Shown: positions 50,333 through 59,442, counted from the first letter of the stretch. The stretch: DNA of 64,000 nt from Azorhizobium sp965227945 (GCA_965227945.1 CBDDGQ010000005.1:1426001-1490000); one strand, 5' to 3'. Numbers and translations are program-made. The notes: generated from the letters alone by a model not told the origin.

Positions 50333-51475
50333 ATGCCCCACGCCTCCCCTTCGCCCGTGGTTCGGCAGATGGTGCCGCTGCCCGCCGCCGCGCCGGGCAC
50401 CGAGCGCGCCGTCACCGTGCTGCGCTATGGCATCCCGGGGGCCCGGCCCAAGGCCTATCTCCAGGCCGGGCTGCACGCGGATGAATTCCCCGGCATGCTG
50501 GTGCTGCGCGATCTGGCCGCGCGCCTCGAGGCAGCAGCCGCCCGCGGCGAGATCCTGGGCGAGATTATCGTGCTGCCGCTGGCCAATCCCATCGGCTTTG
50601 CCCAGCAGGTCAGCGGCTTTCTGCTGGGGCGCTATGATCTCAGCAGCCTGGGCAATTTCAACCGCGACTATGCCGATCTCGCCGCCGAGATCGGCGCGGA
50701 GATCGGCCCCCTTCTGGGCGATGATGGCGCGGCCAATGTGGCCACCATCCGCGCCGCCATGGGCGCTGCCCTCGCCCGCCAGGCGCCCGCCACCGAGATC
50801 GCGGTGCTGCGCCATCTGCTGCTGACGCTGGCCCATGATGCCGACCTCATGCTGGACCTGCATGCGGATAACGATGCCGTCCCGCACCTGTATCTCGGCA
50901 CACCCTTGTGGCCGGACGCGCAGGACCTCGCGGCAGACATGGCGGCCCATGCGGTGCTGCTGGCGGAAAACTCCGGCGGCAATCCCTTCGACGAAGCCTG
51001 CGGCGGCCCCTGGTGGACCCTGGCTGCGCGCTATCCGCAGCATCCCGTGCCGCCCGCCTGCCTCTCCGCCACCGTGGAACTGGGCTCCAATGACGACGTG
51101 GACGAGGCCCGTGCCGCCGAGATGGCGACGGCGCTGCTGCATGTCCTGATTCGCCGCGGCGTGGTGGCTGGCGTGGCTCCCCCGCCCCCGGCGCCCCTGT
51201 GCGCGGCCACGGCTCTGGCCGCCATGCAGCAGCTCAAGGCGCCCTTCGGCGGGCTGGTGTCCTATCTAGTGCCGGCGGGGACCCCCGTGCGCACGGGGGA
51301 TCTGGTGGCGCGGGTCATCGACCCTATCGGCGCGCAGGCGGAGGTGCGGGCCGGGACCGACGGCGTGCTGTTCGCCCGCCACAGCCAGACCTATGCCTGG
51401 CCGGGAAAGGTCATCGGCAAGATCGCCGGAGCGGTGATTCTGCCGGACCGGCGCGGCAAGCTGCTGCCACCATAG
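50333..51475 (+). CDS. Aspartoacylase/succinylglutamate desuccinylase-family M14 enzyme
   Basis: A 380-residue zinc amidohydrolase. The zinc-binding HxxE is in QAGLHADEFPGMLVLRDLAARLE (about 45-67); LPLANPIGFAQQVSG and LMLDLHADNDAVPHLYL (third ligand His) follow, and the catalytic Glu is in LSATVELGSNDDVDEARA. The C-terminal 90 residues form a barrel-sandwich-like domain (APFGGLVSYLVPAGTPVRTGDLVARVIDPIG), as in the ectoine-hydrolase DoeB/succinylglutamate group. Substrate unknown. A transglutaminase-like gene follows on the same strand. Confidence 0.9.
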   Translation: MPHASPSPVVRQMVPLPAAAPGTERAVTVLRYGIPGARPKAYLQAGLHADEFPGMLVLRDLAARLEAAAARGEILGEIIVLPLANPIGFAQQVSGFLLGRYDLSSLGNFNRDYADLAAEIGAEIGPLLGDDGAANVATIRAAMGAALARQAPATEIAVLRHLLLTLAHDADLMLDLHADNDAVPHLYLGTPLWPDAQDLAADMAAHAVLLAENSGGNPFDEACGGPWWTLAARYPQHPVPPACLSATVELGSNDDVDEARAAEMATALLHVLIRRGVVAGVAPPPPAPLCAATALAAMQQLKAPFGGLVSYLVPAGTPVRTGDLVARVIDPIGAQAEVRAGTDGVLFARHSQTYAWPGKVIGKIAGAVILPDRRGKLLPP

Positions 51476-51661
51476 GTGCTGCGGTGCGGTTGTGGGCACT
51501 GACCGCAGCAACCGCTCGCCTGCACTATGACAGTTCCGAAACTATTTAAGCTTTGCAGTGCAGCAATTCGATGTCTTCCAGGAAAAACCTGCGTAGGATG
51601 CGGTGTGGCCGCATGCGAAGGCGCGGTCATTCGACCGCCGGACCGCCACGTGGGAGGCGGG

Positions 51662-52468
51662 ATGAAGATCCGCATCGGTTATGAGATCGTCTATGATTTT
51701 CCGCAGCCCACGCCGGTGGTGATGGTGCTGGGCGCACATTTCACCCGCGCCTCGGACATCATCATTCCCGATTATCTGGTGACCAGCCCCGCGGTCCCCA
51801 TCAGCCCCTATCGCGACGGCTTCGGCAATTGGTGCAGCCGCATCGTGGCGCCCGCCGGCCGCATCCGCATTTCCGCCGACGGCCTGATCCGCGACACCGG
51901 CCAGCCGGACGTGGTGGTGCCCTGGGCCAGCCAGTCCGCGGTGGAAGACCTGCCGTCCGAGACCTTGGTCTATCTGCTGGGCAGCCGCTATTGCGAGACC
52001 GACCGGCTCACCGCCACCGCCTGGGAACTGTTCGGCAATACGCCGCTGGGCTGGCCGCGGGTGCAGGCCATCTGCGACTATGTCCACAACCACATCCAGT
52101 TCGGCTATGAGCACGCCCGGCCCACCATGAGCGCCTTCGAGGTGTTCAACGAGCGCAAGGGCGTGTGCCGGGACTATGCCCATCTGGCGGTGGCCTTCTG
52201 CCGCTGCATGAACATTCCGGCGCGCTATTGCACCGGCTATCTGGGCGACATCGGCGTGCCGCCGCCTTATGGGCCCATGGATTTCGCCGGCTGGTTCGAG
52301 GCCTTCCTCGACGGGCGCTGGTACACGTTCGATCCGCGCAACAACATCCCGCGCATCGGCCGGGTGCTGATCGCCCAGGGGCGCGATGCCTCCGACGTGC
52401 CGATCACCCACACCTTCGGCCCCAACACCCTGGTCAGCTTCAAGGTGTGGACCGACGAAGTGACCTGA
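51662..52468 (+). CDS. Transglutaminase-like cysteine protease family protein
   Basis: A 268-residue soluble protein: N-terminal beta-sandwich (MKIRIGYEIVYDFPQPTPVVMVLG) and a papain-like transglutaminase core (about 150-230). The catalytic triad is visible: Cys in NERKGVCRDYAHLAVAFCRCMNIPARYCTGYL, His-equivalent in the GWFEAFLDGRWYTFDPR segment and Asp in TFDPRN. The His position reads FEAFLDG where the usual motif is HAW; only the Asp is certain. GGGAGGCGGG precedes the ATG. It converges with the PPDK-like gene. Confidence 0.85.
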   Translation: MKIRIGYEIVYDFPQPTPVVMVLGAHFTRASDIIIPDYLVTSPAVPISPYRDGFGNWCSRIVAPAGRIRISADGLIRDTGQPDVVVPWASQSAVEDLPSETLVYLLGSRYCETDRLTATAWELFGNTPLGWPRVQAICDYVHNHIQFGYEHARPTMSAFEVFNERKGVCRDYAHLAVAFCRCMNIPARYCTGYLGDIGVPPPYGPMDFAGWFEAFLDGRWYTFDPRNNIPRIGRVLIAQGRDASDVPITHTFGPNTLVSFKVWTDEVT

Positions 52469-52528
52469 AGACCTGACGCAGCCCGACCCGGCGCCGGCCT
52501 GTGGGCGGCGTCGGGCCAAGGTCGAGGC

Positions 52529-54118
52529 TCAGGCGGCCGGTTGCAGCGCCGCCTGCCAGCGGGTCACCTCCGCCAGATCCGCGTCGGGCCGCTGGGTGAT
52601 GATCCGGGCGCGGCCGAGATGCAGCGTGCCGGTGCCGCCGTCGATGGACAGCCAGTCGCCCTCCGCCAAAGGATGACCCGCCAGATCGCCGGTGCGACGG
52701 GCCGCATCCACGCTGAGCGCCGCGCAGCCGACAATGCACGGCTTGCCCATCTGCCGCGCCACCAGGGCGGCATGGGCGGTGCGCCCGCCCACCGCCGTGA
52801 CGATGCCGGCGGCCACCGAAAAGCCCACCACGTCCGAGGTGCTGGTGTCCGGCCGCAGCAGGATCACCGGCTCGCCGCTGGCGGCCAGCCGCTCGGCGCT
52901 CACCGCATCGAACGCCACCCGGCCCACGGCGACGCCGGTGGACGCCCCGATGCCCGCCGCCACCGGCGCCCAGGCGCCGTCGAGCTTGGTGTCCACCAGG
53001 CGGGTGAGATCGATGCCCTCCAGCCGGCGCAGTCCCTCGGCCGGCTCGATCACGCCCTCCTGCACCAGGGCGACCGCAGTGCGCAGCGCCGCCTGCGGGG
53101 TGCGCTTGGCGGAACGGGTCTGGAGGATCCACAAGGTGGCGTCCTCCACGGTGAATTCCACATCCTGCACGTCGCCGAAGGCGGTCTCCAGCTTGGCCAG
53201 CGTCGCGCGCAACTGCCCGGCGGCCACCGGCGCGGCCCGCAGCAGGGCGTCCTCGCCCTGGGGGGTCCGGCTGCCGGAGACCACTTCCTCGCCTTGCGCG
53301 GCCAGCAGCACGTCGATCATGGGATGCGCCGCCCCGGTGGAGGGATCGCGGGAGAAGGCGACCCCGGCGCCGGAGGTGAAGCCGCGATTGCCGAACACCA
53401 TGGCCTGCACCGTCACCGCCGTGCCTTCCAGCGCCTCCAGATGCTCGAGCCGGCGATAGGCGCAGGCGCGCGGGCTCATCCACGAGCGATAGACCGCCTG
53501 GGCGGCGGCGCGCACCTGATCCATGGGCGCATCGGGGACCAGATGGTCCTCGCCCTCGAGCAGCGCCGCATAGCTGTCCGCCAGCCGCTCCATGGCCTCG
53601 CCGTCCAGTTCGGTGTCGTCGGCCACGCCCTCGCCCGCCACGATGGCCGCGCGGCAACGCTCCAGATCCGCGCCATCCACCCCCAGCACCACGGCGCCGT
53701 AGCTCTCCAGGAAGCGCCGCCGGCAATCCCAGGCGAAGCGCGGATGGCCGGTCATGCGGATCAGCCCGCCCACCGCCTCGCGGGTGCAGCCCACGTCCAG
53801 CACCGTATCCAGCATGCCGGGCATGGAGCGCGCGGCGCCCGAGCGCACCGACACCAGCAGTGGCCGGCGCCGGTCGCCGAAGGTCCGGCCGGTGGCCGCC
53901 TCCAGGAAGGCGATGCCTTCGCTCAGCCCCTCCTCCAGCTTGCGCCGGGCGCCCGCCTCGCCGGCGACGATGGCGGCGCACAGCGCCACCGGCAGCACGA
54001 AGGCCGGCGGCACCGGCAGCCCCAGGGCCGCCATGCGGGCGAGATTGGCCGCCTTGGCGCCGATGATCTCGGCGGGCGGGGTTTCCGTCGATCCGTGTCC
54101 GATGCGCACGATCCGCAT
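52529..54118 (-). CDS. PPDK-like ATP-grasp/phosphohistidine protein without the PEP/pyruvate domain
   Basis: A 529-residue protein collinear with the N-terminal 60 percent of pyruvate phosphate dikinase. Residues 1-340 form the ATP-binding domain: GAKAANLARMAALGLPVPP, SVRSGAARSMPGMLDTVLDVG, GFTSGAGVAFSRDPSTG and VQDVEFTVEDATLWILQTRSAKRT. Residues about 390-520 form the swivelling domain with the phospho-acceptor His449 in GGRTAHAALVARQMGKPCIVG. The usual C-terminal TIM barrel of about 340 residues that binds PEP and pyruvate is missing, and no such gene follows. It should autophosphorylate with ATP but needs another acceptor. GAGGGAAG precedes the ATG. It lies 80 bp downstream of the 640-residue partner gene. 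Confidence 0.9.
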   Translation of the reverse strand: MRIVRIGHGSTETPPAEIIGAKAANLARMAALGLPVPPAFVLPVALCAAIVAGEAGARRKLEEGLSEGIAFLEAATGRTFGDRRRPLLVSVRSGAARSMPGMLDTVLDVGCTREAVGGLIRMTGHPRFAWDCRRRFLESYGAVVLGVDGADLERCRAAIVAGEGVADDTELDGEAMERLADSYAALLEGEDHLVPDAPMDQVRAAAQAVYRSWMSPRACAYRRLEHLEALEGTAVTVQAMVFGNRGFTSGAGVAFSRDPSTGAAHPMIDVLLAAQGEEVVSGSRTPQGEDALLRAAPVAAGQLRATLAKLETAFGDVQDVEFTVEDATLWILQTRSAKRTPQAALRTAVALVQEGVIEPAEGLRRLEGIDLTRLVDTKLDGAWAPVAAGIGASTGVAVGRVAFDAVSAERLAASGEPVILLRPDTSTSDVVGFSVAAGIVTAVGGRTAHAALVARQMGKPCIVGCAALSVDAARRTGDLAGHPLAEGDWLSIDGGTGTLHLGRARIITQRPDADLAEVTRWQAALQPAA

Positions 54119-54198
54119 GGCTGCGCTCTTCCCTCAAGGTCAAAAATCGCGGTAACGCCAGCGCGGCGGGATCGCCGCGCGGCAGAGATCAGGGTCGC

Positions 54199-56121
54199 CT
54201 AGACGGACAGGTCCGCCAGCACATGGGCCCGCAAGAGATGGCCGAAGCCCGCCAGCCGGTCGGTGGCGCGCTCCAGCGCGCGGGCCAGATCCAGGGCCGC
54301 CAGCGCGGTGCTGAGGTCATGGCCGCCGCGCAGCACCAGGGTGGTCACCGCGCGCTCGGCGGTGTCCGCCGCATGCTCCAGTTCGCCCAGCCGTCCGATG
54401 GCGGCGAGGGCATCTTCCGAATCCACCCGGTGGCCCTCGGGCACCGCGGCCGCGGCCGCCGCGCCGGAGGCGGCCGCCTCGGTGCCGGCCACCGCAAAGC
54501 CGCACAATTCAGCCAGCGGCGCCAGAAGGTCCGCCCCCATATCGTCCGGCAGCAGCGAGGCGACAAAGGCGCCCTGCTCCAGTTCGTCCACCGCCTGCTC
54601 GATCTCGTTCACCAGCCGCTCGATGCTGGGCGCCGCGCCAAAGCGGGCCGCTTTCTGCCGGGCATCGAGGGCGATGCGGTCGGCCTTCTCCTCGCGCAGG
54701 CGGGCGGCGCCGGCGAGGTGCGCCGCCTCCACCGGCCGGCCCGCCTGGCGCTCGAACAGGGCGTTGGCGATGGCGGCGGCCACCTCGCGGGCCAGGCCCG
54801 CCTGGCGCACCACGATGGCCAGCAAGGTGGCCTCCACTCGCTCCAGATGGGCGGCCAGATCCGCCTCGATGCGATCGCGGGCGAGGCGCACCGAACTGCC
54901 CGCCAGCAGCGCATCGGCGGTGATGCGCAGCACGGCTTTCAGGAAATCCACCGCCGCCTCGCGGCCCAGCGCCCCATCCAGCCGCTCGCCGAAGCCGATG
55001 CGCGCCCCGGCGGCATGCTGGACGGCGGCGCCCACCAGGTCGGCCCCGCCCAGTTCCAGGAAGGCGCGATGGCCGAAGCGATTGCGCGCCGCCCAGTCGA
55101 GAATGCGCACCGCATCGCTCTTGGGCACCCAGTTGCGCAACACCTTGCGGGCCTTGTTCCAGTCGATGAGGAAGACCAGTGAGGCACCCAGCGCCTTCAG
55201 CACCGCCTGCTGCTCCGTCGGATCGGGGGTCTCGCAGCGGCCGGTGACCAGATAGAACACCCCGTCATTGCCCAGGCCCGTCGCAGTCTGGCGGTCGAGG
55301 CCGCTCCACTGGATGGCGAAATCGCGGCTGAGGCCGGTGAAGAATTTCGCCCGCCCCAGATGCACGTCCGTATAGGTGACGGTCAGGACGCCGGGCTCCA
55401 CGGCGATCACCACCACATGGGCATCGGTCTCGCCAATGTCGTTCTGGATGGTCAGCCGCTCACCGGATCGCGCCACGGTGGTGGCAAGACCGGGATGGTC
55501 GAACTTCAACCGACGGGTGGACTCCACGCCGGCCATGAAGGCTTCCACCAGAGGGTGATCCTCCGGCCGCAGGCCATAGGCATGGGCCCCGGCGACGGTT
55601 TCTTCCGCATGCGCCATGGCCAGGCCGTTGAGCGCCTTGTGCAAATCCATCACCAAGCGGTGCAGGCTGTCCTCGCCCGCATCCGACAGGCTGGTGAGCC
55701 GCGCGATCTCCTCCGGCGGGATGGCGTCGCCGCCGCCGAGGGTAAAGGCGGCGCGCAGCGCGTCCAAGCGCGGGCTCGCCGCCGCCCCGGCCTCCGGCGC
55801 CCCGGCGGCCACGCCGCGTAGCATGACGGCCACATCATCCCAGATGCCCACGCCCAGATCCTGCAAGCCCGGCGCGGTGATCCGCCCGTCCGGCAGCGCG
55901 TTGGCGGCAGCGATCAGGCTCTCCTGGGGCGCGAGGCCGGCGGCGCGGCATTCTTCCGCCAGGGTCACCCGCGGCCCGTCCCGGTCACCGGCATGGCGGC
56001 CAGCGGCCTGCAAAACGCTCAAGCGGGCCTTGACCCGGTCGTTGGCGCGCAGCGCGTCGGCGATCAGCGCCGGAAGCAGAATGTCTCCCTGGCCCAATTG
56101 GGCGATGATTTCGGTTTTCAC
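54199..56121 (-). CDS. 640-residue protein of unknown function paired with the PPDK-like gene
   Basis: A large soluble protein starting at GTG (MKTEIIAQLGQGDILLPALIADALRAN) after AAGGGG. The first 340 residues contain a long regular segment with RRLKFDHPGLATTVARSGERLTIQNDIGETDAHVVVIAVEP and VTYTDVHLGRAKFFTGLSRDFAIQW, then VFLIDWNKARKVLRNWVPKSDAVRILDWA. From about 400 to the end it is helical, ending LGELEHAADTAERAVTTLVLRGGHDLSTALAALDLARALERATDRLAGFGHLLRAHVLADL, which recalls PhoU/DUF47 bundles (tentative). No signal peptide. I do not recognise the whole protein. Its order with the PPDK-like gene suggests that it is the phosphoryl acceptor, regulator or substrate carrier. Confidence 0.75.
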   Translation of the reverse strand: MKTEIIAQLGQGDILLPALIADALRANDRVKARLSVLQAAGRHAGDRDGPRVTLAEECRAAGLAPQESLIAAANALPDGRITAPGLQDLGVGIWDDVAVMLRGVAAGAPEAGAAASPRLDALRAAFTLGGGDAIPPEEIARLTSLSDAGEDSLHRLVMDLHKALNGLAMAHAEETVAGAHAYGLRPEDHPLVEAFMAGVESTRRLKFDHPGLATTVARSGERLTIQNDIGETDAHVVVIAVEPGVLTVTYTDVHLGRAKFFTGLSRDFAIQWSGLDRQTATGLGNDGVFYLVTGRCETPDPTEQQAVLKALGASLVFLIDWNKARKVLRNWVPKSDAVRILDWAARNRFGHRAFLELGGADLVGAAVQHAAGARIGFGERLDGALGREAAVDFLKAVLRITADALLAGSSVRLARDRIEADLAAHLERVEATLLAIVVRQAGLAREVAAAIANALFERQAGRPVEAAHLAGAARLREEKADRIALDARQKAARFGAAPSIERLVNEIEQAVDELEQGAFVASLLPDDMGADLLAPLAELCGFAVAGTEAAASGAAAAAAVPEGHRVDSEDALAAIGRLGELEHAADTAERAVTTLVLRGGHDLSTALAALDLARALERATDRLAGFGHLLRAHVLADLSV

Positions 56122-56765
56122 GGGCAACCCCTTCGCTTCCCCGCTGGCAAAGCACGCGGCGCCCGCACCCGCATTGCGGGAGGTCATTCACGGCAGTGTC
56201 ATACGGGTGGTCGCAGGCCCAGAAAGCCGCCGGAGTCGCCGTGAAATTGCAGGCACCGCTTGCATCCCGGCCTATTCGATGAAATCGTACATTCGGTTCG
56301 GAGTCGCAGGCGCGGCGCCGATCCCGGCAGAAATCCCGGCGCGTGCGCAAATGGCAGGTGTGTCCATGGCAGGCGCGGATGCCGAAATGGCACTGGGCCG
56401 AGGGGAGAACCCGCGGATCAGCGCCGGCTCTTCGCAGGGCCACCCGTTAAAGGGCCGCAGGCCCTCTCTGCACAGGTCTGCGCCGACGCTGAAACCGGCG
56501 CCGCGGCGCTGCCCGCCCCGACGGGGCGGTTCTGAGTCGCCATCGTTGTCGCAGCCCGAATTTGGCCCCGCGCGCCTTTGGCCTGCCGGCATCCGCCGGT
56601 GGCTGGTGGCGAGCGAACAGGTCGCGGTTGTCCGGTCCGCAGGCGGCGGCTCACCGCTCCTTCGGTCAATGGCCGCTGGCCCGACCGGCCCTTCGCCCCG
56701 CATGACACGTCCGGCCGCATCCGCCGCCTATCGGCGCCACGGCCGCCATACAGGAGTACCCACCC
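56122..56765. other. Intergenic stretch, no gene seen
   Basis: About 640 bp upstream of the 640-residue protein gene and before a small plus-strand gene. Reading frames in it have no ribosome-binding site or family likeness. The part near 56250-56300 (ATTCGATGAAATCGTACATTCGG) is AT-richer and may carry the promoter of the leftward operon. Confidence 0.5.
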
Positions 56766-56960
56766 ATGAAAGACAATTCGCCGATGGCGCGGGCCAGGGC
56801 TGAGAACAGCTTCCGCGACGTCCAGGGCAAGACCGCCAGCAAGGCCGTGCCCAAGCCGCAATATGAGGTCGAAGGCGACGCACTGCGGGACAAGATCGCC
56901 CGCCTCAAGGCGCTGCGCGAAGCGCAGGAAACCGCCCAGAGCAAACCCTCCAAGCGCTGA
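56766..56960 (+). CDS. Small conserved charged protein
   Basis: A 64-residue soluble protein starting MKDNSPMARARAENSFRDVQGKTASKAVPKPQYEVEGDALRDKIARLKALREAQE. Basic and acidic, with a helical second half. An ACAGGAGT ribosome-binding site lies nine bases upstream. I think that it belongs to a small rhizobial family found close to rpsU, but the function is unknown. Confidence 0.6.
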   Translation: MKDNSPMARARAENSFRDVQGKTASKAVPKPQYEVEGDALRDKIARLKALREAQETAQSKPSKR

Positions 56961-57115
56961 ACCCTCGCTCCCGTCCCGCTTTGCGCGGAGGGGGAGGATA
57001 TTTGGCGCGAACGTGTTATGTAAGGCCTGTGACCTCGGCAGATGCGCAGGTCCTCGCTGAATCAGCGGGCGCGCCGCGCTCGAAGGGTCTCAGCAACCCA
57101 CGGATTGGATATCAC

Positions 57116-57388
57116 TTGCAAGTACTCGTTCGTGACAACAACGTCGACCAGGCTCTTAAAGTTCTGAAGAAGAAGATGCAGCGTGAAGGTGTCTTCCGCG
57201 AGATGAAGCAGCGGAAGGCCTATGAAAAGCCGTCCGAGAAGCGCACCCGCGAGAAGGCCGAAGCTGTCCGGCGCGCCCGCAAGGCTGCGCGGAAGACCGC
57301 TCAACGCGAAGGTTTGTTGCCGGCTCCGAAGAAAGTCATCCGCGGCGCGCGCCCGGCTGGCGCTGCTACCGGCGCGGGTCCGCGCTAG
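57116..57388 (+). CDS. rpsU: 30S ribosomal protein S21, TTG start
   Basis: A 90-residue protein with the S21 core QVLVRDNNVDQALKVLKKKMQREGVFREMKQRKAYEKPSEKRTREKAEAVRRARKAARK, followed by the C-terminal extension typical of alphaproteobacteria (REGLLPAPKKVIRGARPAG). S21 proteins start MQVLVRDN; here the codon before CAA is TTG and the nearest in-frame ATG is 135 bp upstream in non-family sequence, so TTG 57116 is the likely start. The upstream GGATTGGA is a weak ribosome-binding site. Confidence 0.93.
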   Translation: MQVLVRDNNVDQALKVLKKKMQREGVFREMKQRKAYEKPSEKRTREKAEAVRRARKAARKTAQREGLLPAPKKVIRGARPAGAATGAGPR

Positions 57389-57765
57389 GATCTGTCTCGA
57401 CTCGGGCTTCCAGCCTGGCGACTCACCCGCGGCAGCCCGCTCCGACACCGTGTCGCGGGCGGCGCCCGCCGGGGAGATGGCGCCGAAGACCTCAAGGATG
57501 TGCGGCGCATAATGCCGCAGTTCATTGCGCGTCCCAGGGTTTTGCATCTGCGCCTGCCGCGCGCCACCTCCAGCCTCGCCGCTTGAGGGTCACCGCTCGG
57601 GACGCCACCTGCTCCGTCTCCCGCCGGCTATCCGGGGCCTTGGGCTTGACCCGTGGGCTCCCGCACGCCGACGCCATTCACGGCCCGCGCGGTGCCTGTG
57701 CGCCGTGTCCGGGATTTGACCGCGCACCGCATCCTGCGGTGGCGGATGCGCAAGAGGAGGCAGTC
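57389..57765. other. Intergenic stretch after rpsU, no gene seen
   Basis: 377 bp without a supported gene. The last bases (CAAGAGGAGGCAGTC) are the ribosome-binding site of the next small gene. Confidence 0.5.
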
Positions 57766-57903
57766 ATGCCCAGAGGCGAGAGCAAGGGAAATCGCGAAGC
57801 CAAGAAGCCGAAGAAGGCCAAGGTCGCGGAAGCCACGCCCAACACCGCTTTTGCGTCCGTGCAGAAGAAGGTGCTGGACGCCGCGGCGGCCAAGAAGAAG
57901 TAG
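57766..57903 (+). CDS. Very small basic protein
   Basis: A 45-residue lysine-rich protein, MPRGESKGNREAKKPKKAKV followed by ANTAFASVQ-type sequence and AAAAKKK at the end. A strong AGAGGAGG ribosome-binding site precedes the ATG by six bases. Similar short basic proteins occur in many rhizobial genomes; role unknown, perhaps nucleic-acid binding by its charge. Confidence 0.65.
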   Translation: MPRGESKGNREAKKPKKAKVAEATPNTAFASVQKKVLDAAAAKKK

Positions 57904-58459
57904 CCTCCGCGCGTTCGGGCCGTTGAGTAGGCCCTGGCCAGGGCGCCGCGCGCGTCCTTGCCGCATCGCCCCCGCCCAGCGGTGGGCGCCCCATTGCCCC
58001 GCTCCGCCCGTCCTGGGCCGTCGAGCGCGCTGCCGCCCCGCAAAGCGGCGCGCCCTGCCCATTACGCCAGGCGCCTGCACGGTTTCCCGTGGGCGACCCC
58101 GCGTGTCCGTGCTCCGCCAAGATGCGGTCGGTTCCGCGCCTCTGCGGAGCTTCGGCCTTGCAGACTTCGGCCCCGCAGGCTGCAACCTTGCAGACTGCGA
58201 CCTTGCAGATTGCGACCTTGCAGACTGCGACCTTACAACCGTTGCATTTGCGGCTTTTGCCCCGCCAAGCTTTGCGCTAAAATATCTAGACAAATTTTTG
58301 TTGTGCCGCGCGCACGCACTGTCTCAGCGATTTTTTGACCTTTTTCTCAAAGATCCAGATCGTGACACCGCATTTGCAGGGTTCGCCCTCGTTTTCCGAT
58401 TCTGACGCCGCTCTCCGGCTTGCCTCCTCCCGAGGCTCATCGGCCGGCACGCGTCGGCT
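57904..58459. other. Intergenic stretch with a short tandem repeat
   Basis: 556 bp with no supported gene. It contains a 15-bp tandem repeat (listed separately) and an AT-rich part at 58250-58370 that may hold the promoter of the PAS-GGEEF gene. Confidence 0.5.
58184..58235. repeat. 15-bp tandem repeat
   Basis: Three near-perfect copies of ACCTTGCAGACTGCG (58185, 58200, 58215), followed by a decayed fourth (ACCTTACAACCGTTG) and preceded by a partial copy near 58157. The 15-bp period keeps one reading frame, but no gene is seen on either strand. Confidence 0.75.
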
Positions 58460-59442
58460 GTGACCCCGCCCAAAAATACGGACGAGATCGGCCCATCGCC
58501 CCCGCCGGTCGACGCCGGTACGACCGGGGCCTCCGCCGATGGAATGCGCACCCGCGCCGCCGGGCCGCCCTGGATGGAGATCTTGCACGCTCTGCCCGTG
58601 GGCGTGGAGATCTATGACCGGGACTTCAATGCGCTCTTCTACAACAAGGCCGCCGACGAGCTGTTTCTGTATGACGAGCGCGTGGTGCTGCACCACGACG
58701 AATGGTGGGACCTGGGCTTTCCCGATTCCCGGCACCGGGCGCGCGTGGTGCGCGAATGGGAGATCCTGAAGCAGTCCGCGCTGCGCACCCCTGGCGAGGT
58801 GCAGGAGACCGAGTGGGACGTGCGCTGTCGCGACGGGCGGCAACACATGGTGCAGGCCCGGCTGCGCTTCATCGGCGACATTTCATCATGGTGCTGCTGG
58901 ACGTCACCGAGCGGCGAAGTCTGGAGGCGGAGTTGCGCCGCCTCGCCCATCTGGACCCGCTCACCGAGGTCTACAATCGCCGAAGGTTCATGGAACTGGC
59001 CGCTGGCGAATTTGCCGTCCCCCCGGCCGGTGGGGGCGACCTCGCCTTGCTGATGCTGGACATTGACGAGTTCAAGGGCATGAACGATCGCTATGGTCAC
59101 GGCGTCGGCGACGAGGTGATCCGCGCCGTCGCCCAGGCCTGCGCCGGCGTGGTGGGGCCGGGCGATGCGGTGGCGCGCATGGGCGGCGAGGAATTCGCCA
59201 TCCTGCTGCCCAATGCCAGCGCCAGCCAGGCCGCGGACTTGGGCCTGCGGCTGCTGCGGGCGGTCAACGACACGCCTTTGCGCGTGGGCACGCTGACCAT
59301 CCCCGTCGGCATCAGCGTCGGCGGCACCTGCCGCGTGCCCGCGGATCCGCATATGGATGCCGTGCTGACTCGGGCCGATCGCGCCCTCTATGCGGCCAAG
59401 CGCGCCGGCCGCGCGCGCCTGGTGTTCGACGTGCGCGCATAG
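58460..59442 (+). pseudogene. PAS-GGEEF diguanylate cyclase gene broken by a one-base frameshift
   Basis: The first part (58460 to about 58880) encodes a PAS domain: WMEILHALPVGVEIYDRDFNALFYNKAADELFLYD and VQETEWDVRCRDGRQHMVQARLRFIGD. The second part, in the next frame, begins HFIMVLLDVTERRSLEAEL and encodes a full GGDEF domain (LAHLDPLTEVYNRRRFMEL, active site MGGEEF). Adding one T to the TTT at 58881-58883 restores GDIFIMVLLDVTERR and one protein of about 327 residues. The RxxD I-site is absent (GPGD). The frameshift may be real, or a homopolymer sequencing error. The ATG at 58888 could start a free GGEEF domain. Confidence 0.8.

Noticed and set aside
49208..51142. Open frame of 644 codons on the minus strand
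   Set aside because: Antisense to the beta-barrel and aspartoacylase-like genes; product is low-complexity.
56272..56703. Minus-strand open frame of 143 codons upstream of the 640-residue protein
   Set aside because: No ribosome-binding site, no motif, and a composition like that of other spurious frames in the gap.
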